Assembly: GCF_020524905.1 (NCBI RefSeq)
Contig: NZ_JAIVKI010000017.1
Coordinates: 1 to 64,000, forward strand
DNA length: 64,000 nt
Direction: 5' to 3'
From: Microbulbifer variabilis
Lineage (GTDB): Bacteria > Pseudomonadota > Gammaproteobacteria > Pseudomonadales > Cellvibrionaceae
Under the pieces are notes generated by a model, which saw only the letters and a program-made list of their open reading frames with translations, ran no database searches and was not told the DNA's origin. The stretch's first letter is position 1. Every line of letters starts with the position of its first letter. This document shows, one piece after another, positions 26,344-35,506 of this stretch. The position numbers and the translations under genes are program-made.

Positions 26344-28482
26344 GTGCTCAACGACAAACACAAAAGCGCCATCCAGGCTGCCTACAGCCAGTTCCTGTCC
26401 AGCCGTGGTCTCAAGGCCCGCTATGGGCAAAAACTGATGGTGGCGGCCATTGCCCGCACCCTAGGCTCGATTGCACAAAATGCCAGTGGCGAGCGCGATA
26501 GCGATAAAACCAATGGCGAGCATATCTGTGTGGTAGAAGCCGGCACCGGCACCGGCAAAACGGTTTCCTATTTACTCGCCGCTATTCCCCTGGCCCAGGC
26601 CCAAGACAAAACCCTAGTGATCTCCACCGCTACTGTGGCCTTGCAGGAACAGATTATCCACAAGGATCTGCCAGAAGTGGCGCGACACAGCGGCCTCAAC
26701 TTCGAGTTTACCCTGGCCAAAGGGCGCGGCCGCTACCTGTGTCTGTCCAAATTGGACCAGTTGCTCTCCAGTTTCTCCTCCAGCGGTACCGGCCTTTCCC
26801 TGGGTCTCTATGAAGACGAGTTGCCCCAGGTAGGGGAGGACAGCATTGCCCTCTACCAGAAAATGACCGACAGTCTCACTTCTGGTCGCTGGGATGGTGA
26901 CCGCGACAACTGGCCGGAGGCGATTGAGGTCGATGATTGGAGCCGGGTAACGACAGATCACCGCCAGTGCAGTGGCCGTCGCTGTCCCCATGTTACCAAT
27001 TGCAGCTTTTTCCGTGCGCGGGAGAGTCTGGGTAAGACCCAGGTGATCGTTGCCAACCACGACCTGCTGTTGGCGGACCTGGCCCTGGGCGGCGGTGCCA
27101 TATTACCGCCTCCTGAAGAGACCATTTATGTGCTCGACGAGGCCCACCACCTGCCGGACAAGGCTCTCAATCACTTCTCCCACCACAGCCGCGTCGGGTC
27201 CTCTACCGGTTGGCTCGACCAGGCCAATAAGGCCCTGGGGCAGATGCTCGGTGAGATCGGTGATGGCGCCGAACTGGATCGCTGTGGTGAACAGCTGCCT
27301 GCGGTGCTCACCTCCGCCAAACAGGGCCTGGAGCAGATGTGGCCGCTGATCGAAGAACTGTGCGAATTCGAGGATGAGCGCGGCAATACCACTCGTCACC
27401 GCTTCGAGGGCGGTGTGGTACCGGATTCCATGATGCAGTTGGCGGAAAAGCTGCGCGAGGATTTCGACGAACTGGAAAGTCTGTTTGGCAAGATGCTGCA
27501 AACGGCCCAGCGCATGCTGGAGGATGTCCACTCGCCGGTGCCCATTGTGGATCTGGAGCGCTGGTACCCACAGCTCGGAAGCTGGTATGGACGCGCCGAG
27601 GCCAATTTGATGCTCTGGGCCAACTATGCCCGCGCCGACGCGGACGGGGCTCTGCCACAGGCGCGCTGGGTCACCCTGGTAGATTGGGGTGGTTCGACGG
27701 ATTTCGAAGTCTGTTGCTCGCCAATCCTGGCCGGCAAGACCCTGGAGTACAGCTTGTGGCGGCGCTGTTATGGTGCGGTGCTTACCTCTGCGACCCTCAC
27801 CGCACTGGGCAAATTTGATCGTTTGCGCATGCGTGCCGGCACCCCGGAAAATGCCAGCTATCAGGTGGTACCCAGTCCCTTCGATTTCTCTCGTGCCACC
27901 CTGCAGGTGCCCGCCTGCGCGGTGGATGCGGGTAATGCGGATCAGCACACGGATGCGGTGATCGATGCCCTGCCGGAGTTGCTCAAAGGTTCCGGCGGCT
28001 CGCTGGTGCTGTTTTCCTCACGCCGGCAAATGGAGACCGTCTACGAGGCGTTGCCGGGCACCTGGCGCAATCGAATCCTGATGCAGGGGCAGCAATCCCG
28101 TCAGCAGTTACTCGACTCTCACCGTGAAATCGTCGATGGTGGTGGAAGCAGTGTGCTGTTTGGTCTCGCCAGCTTCGCCGAGGGCCTCGATCTGCCGGGG
28201 GACTACTGCAGGCATGTGGTGATAGCCAAGTTGCCCTTTGCGGTGCCCGATGATCCTATTGAAGCGGCCCTGGCGGAATGGATTGAGGCCAAGGGTGGCA
28301 ATCCGTTTATGCAGATCACCGTGCCGGATGCGGCCCTGAAGCTGGTGCAGGCCTGTGGTCGCCTGCTTCGGGCGGAGGGGGATAGTGGCACTGTGACCCT
28401 GTTGGATCGCCGGGTAGTGAGCCGTCGCTACGGCCAGGCAATCCTCAATTCATTGCCACCCTTTAACCGTCATATTGAATAA
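26344..28482 (+). CDS. dinG: ATP-dependent DNA helicase, DinG family (XPD-like)
   Basis: 712 residues (E. coli DinG 716), GTG start at 26344. Superfamily 2 Fe-S helicase that resolves R-loops and forked DNA. Walker A in EAGTGTGKTVSYL (about 67-79). The Fe-S cluster domain has cysteines in GRGRYLCLSKL, QCSGRRCPHVTNC. The DEAH box is in YVLDEAHHLPDKAL. Later motifs are AVLTSATL and the final ACGRLLRAEGDSGTVTLLDRR. The cluster depends on the isc operon encoded further along. The YqcC gene follows. Confidence 0.93.
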   Translation: MLNDKHKSAIQAAYSQFLSSRGLKARYGQKLMVAAIARTLGSIAQNASGERDSDKTNGEHICVVEAGTGTGKTVSYLLAAIPLAQAQDKTLVISTATVALQEQIIHKDLPEVARHSGLNFEFTLAKGRGRYLCLSKLDQLLSSFSSSGTGLSLGLYEDELPQVGEDSIALYQKMTDSLTSGRWDGDRDNWPEAIEVDDWSRVTTDHRQCSGRRCPHVTNCSFFRARESLGKTQVIVANHDLLLADLALGGGAILPPPEETIYVLDEAHHLPDKALNHFSHHSRVGSSTGWLDQANKALGQMLGEIGDGAELDRCGEQLPAVLTSAKQGLEQMWPLIEELCEFEDERGNTTRHRFEGGVVPDSMMQLAEKLREDFDELESLFGKMLQTAQRMLEDVHSPVPIVDLERWYPQLGSWYGRAEANLMLWANYARADADGALPQARWVTLVDWGGSTDFEVCCSPILAGKTLEYSLWRRCYGAVLTSATLTALGKFDRLRMRAGTPENASYQVVPSPFDFSRATLQVPACAVDAGNADQHTDAVIDALPELLKGSGGSLVLFSSRRQMETVYEALPGTWRNRILMQGQQSRQQLLDSHREIVDGGGSSVLFGLASFAEGLDLPGDYCRHVVIAKLPFAVPDDPIEAALAEWIEAKGGNPFMQITVPDAALKLVQACGRLLRAEGDSGTVTLLDRRVVSRRYGQAILNSLPPFNRHIE

Positions 28483-28588
28483 GCTTTTACGCTTAAGTGT
28501 GCCCCATTTTCGCCAACTGGCTTGGCGTGCCTGCCGGGGGTGCTGGAATCACACACCGTCGGGTAGGGCGGTCCCAGGTTTTGGATTT

Positions 28589-28912
28589 ATGCAAGCTATT
28601 TACTTTGAAGTCGCCGATCAACTGTTGCAGCTCGAGGCGGAGTTGCGTCGCATGGCCCTTTGGCAGGAGGAAATCCCAACGGCGGAAGCTCTGGCCAGCA
28701 CAGAACCTTTCTGTGTCGACACTTTGACTTTGCCCCAGTGGCTGCAGTTTATATTCCTGCCGCGTATGCACCAGTTGATCGAGGGGGAGATGCCTCTACC
28801 GCGGCAGTGCGGCATAGCGCCGATTGCGGAAGAATTTTTCAAAGACCGCGGTGGCGCCGAGCCTTTGGTCGTTATTCTCAAGGGCATCGATGAGCGACTG
28901 CAGCGTGGTTGA
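28589..28912 (+). CDS. YqcC family protein
   Basis: 107 residues from ATG 28589. The open frame extends 38 codons upstream into the dinG end, but homologous proteins begin at the helix MQAIYFEVADQLLQLEAELR. Helical, with TLTLPQWLQFIFLPRMHQLIEG and the end EPLVVILKGIDERL typical of the family. Function unknown. It is often encoded near pseudouridine synthase truC in enterobacteria, but here it follows dinG. Confidence 0.85.
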   Translation: MQAIYFEVADQLLQLEAELRRMALWQEEIPTAEALASTEPFCVDTLTLPQWLQFIFLPRMHQLIEGEMPLPRQCGIAPIAEEFFKDRGGAEPLVVILKGIDERLQRG

Positions 28913-28924
28913 GTGCTTCTGTCC

Positions 28925-28945
28925 GGTGCCCATCCATAGGGCACC
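28925..28945 (+). terminator. terminator of the dinG-yqcC unit
   Basis: A 7-bp perfect stem (GGTGCCC with GGGCACC), 7-base loop, then TCCTCTCCTTTTC. It lies 12 bases after the yqcC-like stop. Confidence 0.6.
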
Positions 28946-29209
28946 TCCTCTCCTTTTCGTCTATCTTCAAATACCTCCCAACCAGTAACGATTCACACTT
29001 AACAACCGAATCCTCAAGATCTGGCGCGTGTCACATTGTCGCGCTTGCATAGCTCGACTGTAGGAACATCCCTGTTCACCGGGCTCTTTCATAGGCTAAT
29101 ATCGACTTTTTGCTTGCGTGGGGAGGAATTTCTGCGCTTGTTACCGTGAACGCTGCGCAGACGGCGTGGTCGGATTGAAACACTAATGGGGCTAGAGGTA
29201 ATCGTTAGG

Positions 29210-29902
29210 ATGCAGAAACTTTCCCTTCTGTGGTTATTGGTGGCGGTCCAGTTACTACTGGGCTGTCAGTCGCTGATGTATCCCACACAGAACCAGCAGG
29301 GGGCTGAACCCACTGCTGAGCAACCGGGGCAATCTCAGGGAGAAATACTACAGTGCCCGGAGCCTGTAGAGGTGGTTTGCGCAGAGCCTGAGGTCAGAGT
29401 TGTTGAAAAAGTAGTCGAACGAACTGTTGAAAAAGTAGTCGAAGTGCCCGTTGCCAAAGACAAACTGGTCCTTGGAGCAGTGGAGGAAATCTCTATCGAA
29501 CCCTCAGGCTTGGTTATTGAGTCTGTTGTGGATACCGGTGCACCGACAACTACCTTACGGGCTCAGACGCTGACGCGCTTCGAGCGAGATGGTGAAGACT
29601 GGATCAGAATTGAACTGGCACTGCCAGAGGTAGATGGCAAAGCCAAAACCTCTGCTATAGAGCTGCCTATTCAACGTCATATCCGCGCGAACCGTGTCGG
29701 TTTTCCTAGCCAGCGTCGCCCGGTGGTGGAAATGAACCTGACCGTGGGAGAGGTTACCCATATGGTTGAGGTCAGTCTGACCGATGAGGGTGGCAACGAT
29801 ATTATGATGGTGCTGGGGCGCAACTTCCTTAAGGATGCTGCGGTTGTCGATGTGAGCCGACGCAATATCCAGGGACAACCTCGAGTATTCGGGAATAAAT
29901 AG
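29210..29902 (+). CDS. retropepsin-like aspartic protease lipoprotein
   Basis: 230 residues from ATG 29210 (8 codons of upstream open frame rejected because the signal peptide begins here). Lipobox LLGC near residue 19. A Glu/Gln-rich linker and a Val/Glu repeat (about 62-80) lead to a retropepsin domain of the 'putative ATP-dependent zinc protease' family (PF05618). The aspartate motif is VVDTGAPTTTL, with a later VLGRNFLKDAAVVDV. Single-domain retropepsins work as dimers, so a periplasmic homodimer is inferred. It leads a three-gene set with the 7TM transglutaminase-like protein and the ATP-grasp ligase, an association known from many gammaproteobacteria. Confidence 0.85.
   Translation: MQKLSLLWLLVAVQLLLGCQSLMYPTQNQQGAEPTAEQPGQSQGEILQCPEPVEVVCAEPEVRVVEKVVERTVEKVVEVPVAKDKLVLGAVEEISIEPSGLVIESVVDTGAPTTTLRAQTLTRFERDGEDWIRIELALPEVDGKAKTSAIELPIQRHIRANRVGFPSQRRPVVEMNLTVGEVTHMVEVSLTDEGGNDIMMVLGRNFLKDAAVVDVSRRNIQGQPRVFGNK
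29401..29443 (+). repeat. 24-base direct repeat within the retropepsin linker
   Basis: TGTTGAAAAAGTAGTCGAA occurs at 29401-29419 and again, identical, at 29425-29443. It encodes two copies of VEKVVE and makes a stiff charged stalk between the lipid anchor and the protease domain. Confidence 0.7.
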
Positions 29903-29963
29903 ATCGCTTATCGCATTTACAGTTAGGTTCCCTTTGGAACCATAGATTTACGGGGAAGGGCGA

Positions 29964-31496
29964 ATGTCGCCGCGCGTTCAAGTTTATGTTATTGCGGCAT
30001 TGCTCGCATTGATCGGAGCGGGTCTTACCGCTTACAAACATTTCGAATTGGGTTTTCCACTGCTGCCGGGTGAATACCGCACCGTGTGGACTATTGAAGC
30101 CAAGGTGGGCTTCGACGCCGAAGGCGGTCCGGTTAAGGCGGCGCTGACGCTGCCTCGTGAGCAGCGCAATATGGAAATCCTCGGGGAGACTTTCAGCTCC
30201 TCCGGCTTTGGCTTTTTCATCGGCCGTGAAAATGACGAGTATCGGGCTGTATGGACACGTCGCTCCGCCGAGGGGCCCCAGTCCCTTTTCTACCGCCTTG
30301 ATGTCTACCAGACACCCGGCGCGGCACTGGAGCAGCCCCTGAACCTCAGCACTGAAGTGAAAAAACCCTTCCTCGGGGCACGCGAGCAGGAAGCCGTGCG
30401 CCTGGCAATTGATTCCCTGGTGAAGCAGGCCCGCGAGCGCTCCTCCGATGTGGAGTCCTTCACCACCCAGTTGCTGTTTGAGTTAAATGATGATGGCAAC
30501 CAGGACCGCAACCTGATCTTCCGCCACTACGCCGATAAGTCTCTGGTAGACGTGGCTCTGCTGATGCTCGCCACCGCGGATATCCCTGCTCATCGCATCC
30601 GCGGTCTCTACTTAGAGGACGACCGTCGTCGCCTCGACCCAGAGGACCTACTCGAGGTGTATGACGGCAAGCGCTGGATTGTGTTTGAACCCACTAGCGG
30701 CATGCCAGGTGTTCCCGATAACTTTTTTATCTGGCAGCGGGGTGGTAAGAGCCTGCTCGACCTGGAAGGCGGTCGCAATTCTCAGGTGACCTTCTCGGTG
30801 ATTTCCAACGACGTGCCCGCGCGGGATGTCTCCATGCGCAGTACTCGGGATGAGAAAGAAGCGCTGGTGGATTTCTCTATCTACAGCTTGCCTATCGAGC
30901 AGCAGAGTATTTTTAAATTGATCTTGCTGGTGCCGGTGGGTGCCCTGGTGGTAGTGCTGTTGCGCATTTTTGTCGGGCTGCGCACCTCCGGTACCTTTAT
31001 GCCGGTGTTGTTGGCGATTGCCTTTATTGAGACTCAGCTTCTCACAGGTTTGGCCATTTTTATCTTGATCCTGGTACTCGGCCTGTGGGTGCGCTTCTAT
31101 CTCAGCAGGCTTAATTTGCTCCTTGTGTCGAGGATCGCCGCCGTGGTGGTCACGGTGGTGTTGATTATGGGGGTGATTAGTGTGGTCAGTTTTAAGCTCG
31201 GCATCGAGCAGGCGCTGACGGTGACCTTTTTCCCGATGATTATTCTGGCCTGGACCATTGAGCGTATGTCCATCGTGTGGGAGGAAGATGGCCCCTACGA
31301 GGTGGTTGTACAAGCCGGCGGCAGCCTGCTGGTGGCCGTGTTGGCCTGGTGGGTGATGACCAACCGCTATGTGGAGCACTGGACCTTTAATTTCCCTGAA
31401 CTGCTGTTGGTACTACTGGCCTTTATCCTGGTTGTGGGCAACTACACCGGCTATCGCCTCAGTGAGCTGATGCGTTTCCGCCCATTGGTCAAGTAG
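29964..31496 (+). CDS. inactive transglutaminase-like protein with seven membrane segments
   Basis: 510 residues: signal anchor (about 5-24), a long periplasmic part, and seven hydrophobic spans from about 315 to 500. The periplasmic part holds a transglutaminase-like fold (FRHYADKSLVDVALLMLATADIPAHRIRGLYL, about 175-206, then WIVFEPTSG). The nucleophile Cys expected before the helix is absent; I see no cysteine in this region, so it should bind rather than cleave. This matches the 'inactive transglutaminase fused to 7 TM' family (PF14400/PF14402). A role as receptor or scaffold for peptides handled by its protease and ligase neighbours is inference. Confidence 0.88.
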   Translation: MSPRVQVYVIAALLALIGAGLTAYKHFELGFPLLPGEYRTVWTIEAKVGFDAEGGPVKAALTLPREQRNMEILGETFSSSGFGFFIGRENDEYRAVWTRRSAEGPQSLFYRLDVYQTPGAALEQPLNLSTEVKKPFLGAREQEAVRLAIDSLVKQARERSSDVESFTTQLLFELNDDGNQDRNLIFRHYADKSLVDVALLMLATADIPAHRIRGLYLEDDRRRLDPEDLLEVYDGKRWIVFEPTSGMPGVPDNFFIWQRGGKSLLDLEGGRNSQVTFSVISNDVPARDVSMRSTRDEKEALVDFSIYSLPIEQQSIFKLILLVPVGALVVVLLRIFVGLRTSGTFMPVLLAIAFIETQLLTGLAIFILILVLGLWVRFYLSRLNLLLVSRIAAVVVTVVLIMGVISVVSFKLGIEQALTVTFFPMIILAWTIERMSIVWEEDGPYEVVVQAGGSLLVAVLAWWVMTNRYVEHWTFNFPELLLVLLAFILVVGNYTGYRLSELMRFRPLVK

Positions 31497-31505
31497 GGGA
31501 TAGCG

Positions 31506-32510
31506 ATGCTGCAATTCTCATTCAAGCACATCATCAACAAGGTCCGCGGCGGGATCGTTTCTCCACAGGCCTTGAACAGGATGGGCATACTTGGCATGAA
31601 TGCGCGCAATATTAACTATATTGCGCGCTACAACGACCGGGAAAAATTTCCCATTGTCGATGACAAGCTCAATACCAAACGTGCGGCCAGGCGCGCGGGT
31701 ATCCAGGTGCCGGAGTTGATCGCGGCTTTCGAGACTCCAGCCAGTCGCAAGCGGGTGATGGAGGTTATCGACCCCCTGTGGAAGTTTGTGATCAAGCCCG
31801 CTCGTGGCTCCGGGGGAAAAGGCATTTTGGTCATTGCTGGGCGCGAAGGGGAAAAATACAAGAAGATTTCCGGTTCTCAAATTGAAGCCCTGGATATTCT
31901 GCGTCACGTCAACAATATCCACAGTGGCCTCTATAGCCTCGGCGGTAAGCCCGACCGGGTGATGGTAGAAGCCCTGGTGGATTTCGATCCAATCTTCCAG
32001 GATTACTCCTTTGAGGGCGTGCCGGATATTCGCGTGATCGTATTCCGTGGCTACCCGGTAATGGCGATGTTGCGCTGTTCCACTCATAGCTCCGACGGCA
32101 AAGCCAATTTGCACCAGGGTGCCGTGGGGGTGGGTATTGACCTGGCCACGGGCAAAAGCTGCCATGCGGTCCAGCGCGGTTTGCGTATTCAGCACCATCC
32201 GGATACGAAGATGTCTTTCGGTGAGCTGAAGGTTCCCGGTTGGTACGATCTGGTGCGTTTAGCGGCAAGCTGTTACGAAATGACCGGCCTCGGCTATCTT
32301 GGTTGCGACATCGTTCTGGACCGGGAGCGCGGTCCGCTGTTGCTCGAAGCCAATGCCCGTCCCGGCCTCGCCATTCAGGTGGCTAACGGTGTCGGTTTAC
32401 GCCAGCGCCTGCGCTTTATTGAGGGTTTGGACGAGGAAATGCACGAGAAAAAAGTAGACGAGCGGGTGGCATTTTCCATGCGTGAATTCGCTGCGGAAAA
32501 AACCCTCTGA
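31506..32510 (+). CDS. ATP-grasp alpha-L-glutamate ligase-like protein
   Basis: 334 residues, starting 9 bases after the 7TM gene. RimK-like ATP-grasp fold: KFVIKPARGSGGKGILVI is the ATP-binding strand pair (about 97-114), PDIRVIVFRGYPVMAMLRC the central domain, and LLLEANARPGL the metal-binding motif (about 281-291). No signal peptide, so it acts in the cytosol. Family members are predicted to join an amino acid or peptide by an amide bond; the substrate is not known. Last gene of the three-gene set. Confidence 0.88.
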   Translation: MLQFSFKHIINKVRGGIVSPQALNRMGILGMNARNINYIARYNDREKFPIVDDKLNTKRAARRAGIQVPELIAAFETPASRKRVMEVIDPLWKFVIKPARGSGGKGILVIAGREGEKYKKISGSQIEALDILRHVNNIHSGLYSLGGKPDRVMVEALVDFDPIFQDYSFEGVPDIRVIVFRGYPVMAMLRCSTHSSDGKANLHQGAVGVGIDLATGKSCHAVQRGLRIQHHPDTKMSFGELKVPGWYDLVRLAASCYEMTGLGYLGCDIVLDRERGPLLLEANARPGLAIQVANGVGLRQRLRFIEGLDEEMHEKKVDERVAFSMREFAAEKTL

Positions 32511-32564
32511 CCTATTCGGCTGCGGATACTCGTTACCGGTTTTATTACCTTCTCAAGTGATGTG

Positions 32565-33716
32565 TCAGGAGGATGTGGCTGAATCCGACTGGCACTGCTT
32601 TATCAGCCTACTCAGACGCCGGCTTTGCATTTTCAGACTGAATTCCAGTTCTTTAATCTTGCTTTGAATGGCCAGTGAACGCCACTTTTCTGCGATTTGA
32701 TCCCCACGGCAGTGGGCGCGCTGTAACTGCAGGTTTTTCCAGTTTTCCAGTGCTCTGGCAAACTGTATGGCCTCTTTCTCCAATAGCTTTAACCAGTCCT
32801 CCCTGCCCCCGAGCTTTTCCTCCGCCTGGCTGAACTGCACCGCCAGTTTGGCTTTTTGTATCTGTACCGGAGGAGGAGTTTTCAGGTCGCGGGTAATGCC
32901 AACCCAGCTCAGTAGCTTGATTAACCACTTGGTCGGGTCGTATTGATACCAGTGGATGCCATTGCGGTAGTCGGTTTGAAAGGCGTGGTGGTAGTTGTGA
33001 TATCCCTCGCCGAATACAAGCAGGTTGAGAAAGATATTATCCCGTGCGCTGATATCGTTTTTGTAAGGGCGCTTGCCCCACATATGTGCGAGGGAGTTCA
33101 CCATAAAAGTAGTGTGGTGATTGACCACGATACGCAGTATTCCTGCGAGCAAAAGCATCGCTATCACATCTCCGGTGAGGAGTCCCAGTACGAAGGGAAT
33201 GCCCAGATTCATGGAGAGGGTGATGGTGATATAGTGATTGTGTTGCCACATCACGATCTTGTCTCGCTTCAGGTCCTCGACATTTTTGTAATCGAGGTAG
33301 CTGCTCGGGTACTCGTGCATCATCCAGTCGATATGGGAAAACCAAAAGCCGCGCATCGCCGAGTAGGGGTCGCGGTCATTGTCGTCAATATGGCGGTGGT
33401 GTAATCGGTGAGCGGCACACCAGGTCAGGGTGGAATTTTGCAGGGCAGCCGCACTGAATAAGGCAAAGAACAAGCGCAGCGACCAGTGCGCTTTGTAGCT
33501 CCTGTGAGACCAGAGCCGGTGATTACCCGCTGTCACCGAGAGGCTACATAGGGCGGCTAATACAGCGAAGGAGAGCCACTGGTACCAGTGATATCCATAC
33601 AACAAGCCGTAGATGGGCACGGCGGTCAGCGCCAGGAAGCCTGTACTGGCAAATAGCACTGTGGGAACCCAAAAGCATTTGCGTTTGGTTGTGGATGTTG
33701 ACGAAGCGGTATTCAT
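32565..33716 (-). CDS. acyl-CoA/fatty-acid delta-9-type desaturase, copy 1
   Basis: 383 residues. Membrane di-iron desaturase: four hydrophobic spans and three histidine boxes, HRLWSH (about 67-72), HRLHH (about 104-108) and YHNYHH (about 238-243). The C-terminal 90 residues are a basic helical extension. It introduces a double bond into saturated acyl chains, which tunes membrane fluidity. About 300 bases downstream of a close paralogue on the same strand. Convergent with the ATP-grasp gene, 54 bases away. Confidence 0.9.
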   Translation of the reverse strand: MNTASSTSTTKRKCFWVPTVLFASTGFLALTAVPIYGLLYGYHWYQWLSFAVLAALCSLSVTAGNHRLWSHRSYKAHWSLRLFFALFSAAALQNSTLTWCAAHRLHHRHIDDNDRDPYSAMRGFWFSHIDWMMHEYPSSYLDYKNVEDLKRDKIVMWQHNHYITITLSMNLGIPFVLGLLTGDVIAMLLLAGILRIVVNHHTTFMVNSLAHMWGKRPYKNDISARDNIFLNLLVFGEGYHNYHHAFQTDYRNGIHWYQYDPTKWLIKLLSWVGITRDLKTPPPVQIQKAKLAVQFSQAEEKLGGREDWLKLLEKEAIQFARALENWKNLQLQRAHCRGDQIAEKWRSLAIQSKIKELEFSLKMQSRRLSRLIKQCQSDSATSS

Positions 33717-34023
33717 ATTTCGAGCCTGTCTGTGAAACGGTCTCGGGTAAGTCCCATATTTTGGCGGCGCAGTTTTCTATTACATTATTTAGCGGTGTGT
33801 TCCTGGGAATAGTATCCAGTTACAAACATAATGGTACTCAGAGAATATAGATAATTATTGAGAGGAGATACGGAGGGCTCTTCGTGGTCATCAATCAAGG
33901 ACAAGATGGCACGAATTAGCTTGGTTGAGGCTGGGTTTGCGGCGAGCGTTATCCACAGCGTCTTTCAAATCCAGTGGAGCCGCGACGATCTAGCGGGGCT
34001 AATAGAGCACAACAGAGCCCAGA
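33717..34023. other. intergenic region between the two desaturases
   Basis: 307 bases, the presumed promoter region of copy 1. No terminator-like stem after copy 2 was recognised, so some read-through is possible. An 80-codon plus-strand open frame here overlaps copy 2 and has no family features. Confidence 0.5.
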
Positions 34024-35190
34024 CTAGCCTGCCGTTACGGGGTTCAATGGGAGTTGGCGCATCAAGAGTCGCAGGCGTGCGCTTTGCATCTTTAGCCTGA
34101 ATTTCAACTCGCGAATTTGCGTTTGAATAGTCGCCAGCTTCCATTTGGCCGAGGAGCTATCTGGGTCTATGGCGCGACGCTGGGTCATCAGTGCCTGCCA
34201 GCGGTCGAATATTTCGCAAAAATCCAGGCGTTCCCGCTGTAACAGTTCCCGCCAGTATCTCTGATTTTGTGTCGCCAGTTTTTTTAGTTGCTGTTCTACC
34301 TGCTCAATTGCTACTTCCTGCATGGCTTTTCGGATTTGCAGCTCCGAGGCGGCCCTTAGCTGTTTGGTGATGCCAAACCAGCTTAGTCCCTTGATTAGCC
34401 ATTTACTGGGATCGTATTGATACCATCTTATGCCAGTGCGGTAGTCCGTCTGGAATGCATGGTGGTAGTTGTGATATCCCTCTCCAAAGCAAAAAATATT
34501 GATAAGTGGGTTATCTCGAGCAGATACATCACTCTTATATTTTTTTTGGCCCCAATAGTGTCCGATTGAATTAATAATGAAAGCTGAGTGGTGGTTGACT
34601 GCGATACGCAAAACCCCGGCCAGCAGGAACATGGCAAGAATATCGCCGGTTATAAGGCCGAGTATCAGGCAGATGGAAAAATTCATTCCTAGGGTGATTG
34701 GGAGATAATTTTTGTGCTGCCACATTACAATCTCGTCGCGCTTGAGATCGGGAACATTACTGTAATCTTTTTTACCTGAAGGATGCTCGTGTAGCATCCA
34801 ATCGATGTGAGAAAACCACAGGCCTCGCGCAGAAGAGTGCGGATCGTGCTCGTTGTCATCGGTATAGCGGTGGTGGCGGCGGTGCTCTGAGCACCAATTT
34901 AAAGTGGTATTTTGCAGTGTTGCTGCACTGAACAATGAAAATAGTAAGCGAAGGAGCCAGTGCGCTTCATATGTCCTGTGTGTCCAGAGTCGGTGATTAC
35001 CTGCGGTGATGGAAAGACCACACAAAGAGGTGATAACAAGAAAGGCGAGCCACTGGTACCAGTGGTAGCCGTAGACGATGCCGTATATGGGTACGGCTGT
35101 CAGGGCCATAAAGCCGGTGCTGGCAAGGAGAATGGTGGGAACCCAATAATTTTTTCTCTTGGTCGTGGCGGGTGTTGAAGCTGTATTCAT
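34024..35190 (-). CDS. acyl-CoA/fatty-acid delta-9-type desaturase, copy 2
   Basis: 388 residues from ATG 35190. This start aligns with copy 1 (MNTAS) and sits 7 bases behind GAGAG; ATG 35193 and TTG 35211 also lie in frame. Same plan as copy 1: histidine boxes HRLWTH, HRRHH and YHNYHH, and a similar basic helical tail. The paralogues agree over most of the catalytic part (for example GYHNYHHAFQTDYR) and differ most in the tail. Tandem duplication is evident; separate temperature or substrate roles are only inference. Confidence 0.9.
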   Translation of the reverse strand: MNTASTPATTKRKNYWVPTILLASTGFMALTAVPIYGIVYGYHWYQWLAFLVITSLCGLSITAGNHRLWTHRTYEAHWLLRLLFSLFSAATLQNTTLNWCSEHRRHHRYTDDNEHDPHSSARGLWFSHIDWMLHEHPSGKKDYSNVPDLKRDEIVMWQHKNYLPITLGMNFSICLILGLITGDILAMFLLAGVLRIAVNHHSAFIINSIGHYWGQKKYKSDVSARDNPLINIFCFGEGYHNYHHAFQTDYRTGIRWYQYDPSKWLIKGLSWFGITKQLRAASELQIRKAMQEVAIEQVEQQLKKLATQNQRYWRELLQRERLDFCEIFDRWQALMTQRRAIDPDSSSAKWKLATIQTQIRELKFRLKMQSARLRLLMRQLPLNPVTAG

Positions 35191-35481
35191 CATATAGCTC
35201 TCTGGGACCAAGCGGCGGCTTCGAGTGGCTTTTAGAAGCCACAGGAGCGCTTTTTAGGAGTTTGCTCAATAGGCTCTCCCAAGCCAGAAGTTAATCCTTG
35301 CGAAAATTGTGGCACAAAATTGTCGGAAGAGATGGAGAGATTGGATACCGTGTGTGGCTCTAGCGATGGCTATGCGTTTTTTTGGTGCAAAAATAGAGGT
35401 TTTTGGCACTTATTGGTTCATATTGCCTGGGTTGCCTGAACACAAGAGGCACCAATTCCCGTAAAACGTTATTGAAAACTT

Positions 35482-35495
35482 GGCATGTCACTTGC
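35482..35495 (+). promoter_or_regulatory. sigma-54 (-24/-12) promoter
   Basis: GG at 35482-35483 and GC at 35494-35495 are exactly 10 bases apart, in the context TTGGCATGTCACTTGCATT. This is close to the consensus TGGCACG-N4-TTGCA. The predicted start is about 35507. It faces a short structured intergenic stretch ending in a terminator, not directly a coding gene. Confidence 0.75.
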
Positions 35496-35506
35496 ATTAC
35501 AGAAAG

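Noticed and set aside
30648..31379. 243-codon minus-strand frame rich in His and Gln opposite the 7TM gene
   Set aside because: Composition is that of an antisense shadow of a membrane protein gene (His/Gln/Asn mirror of hydrophobic codons).
33858..34100. 80-codon plus-strand open frame between the desaturases
   Set aside because: It overlaps the end of copy 2 on the other strand and has no recognisable features.
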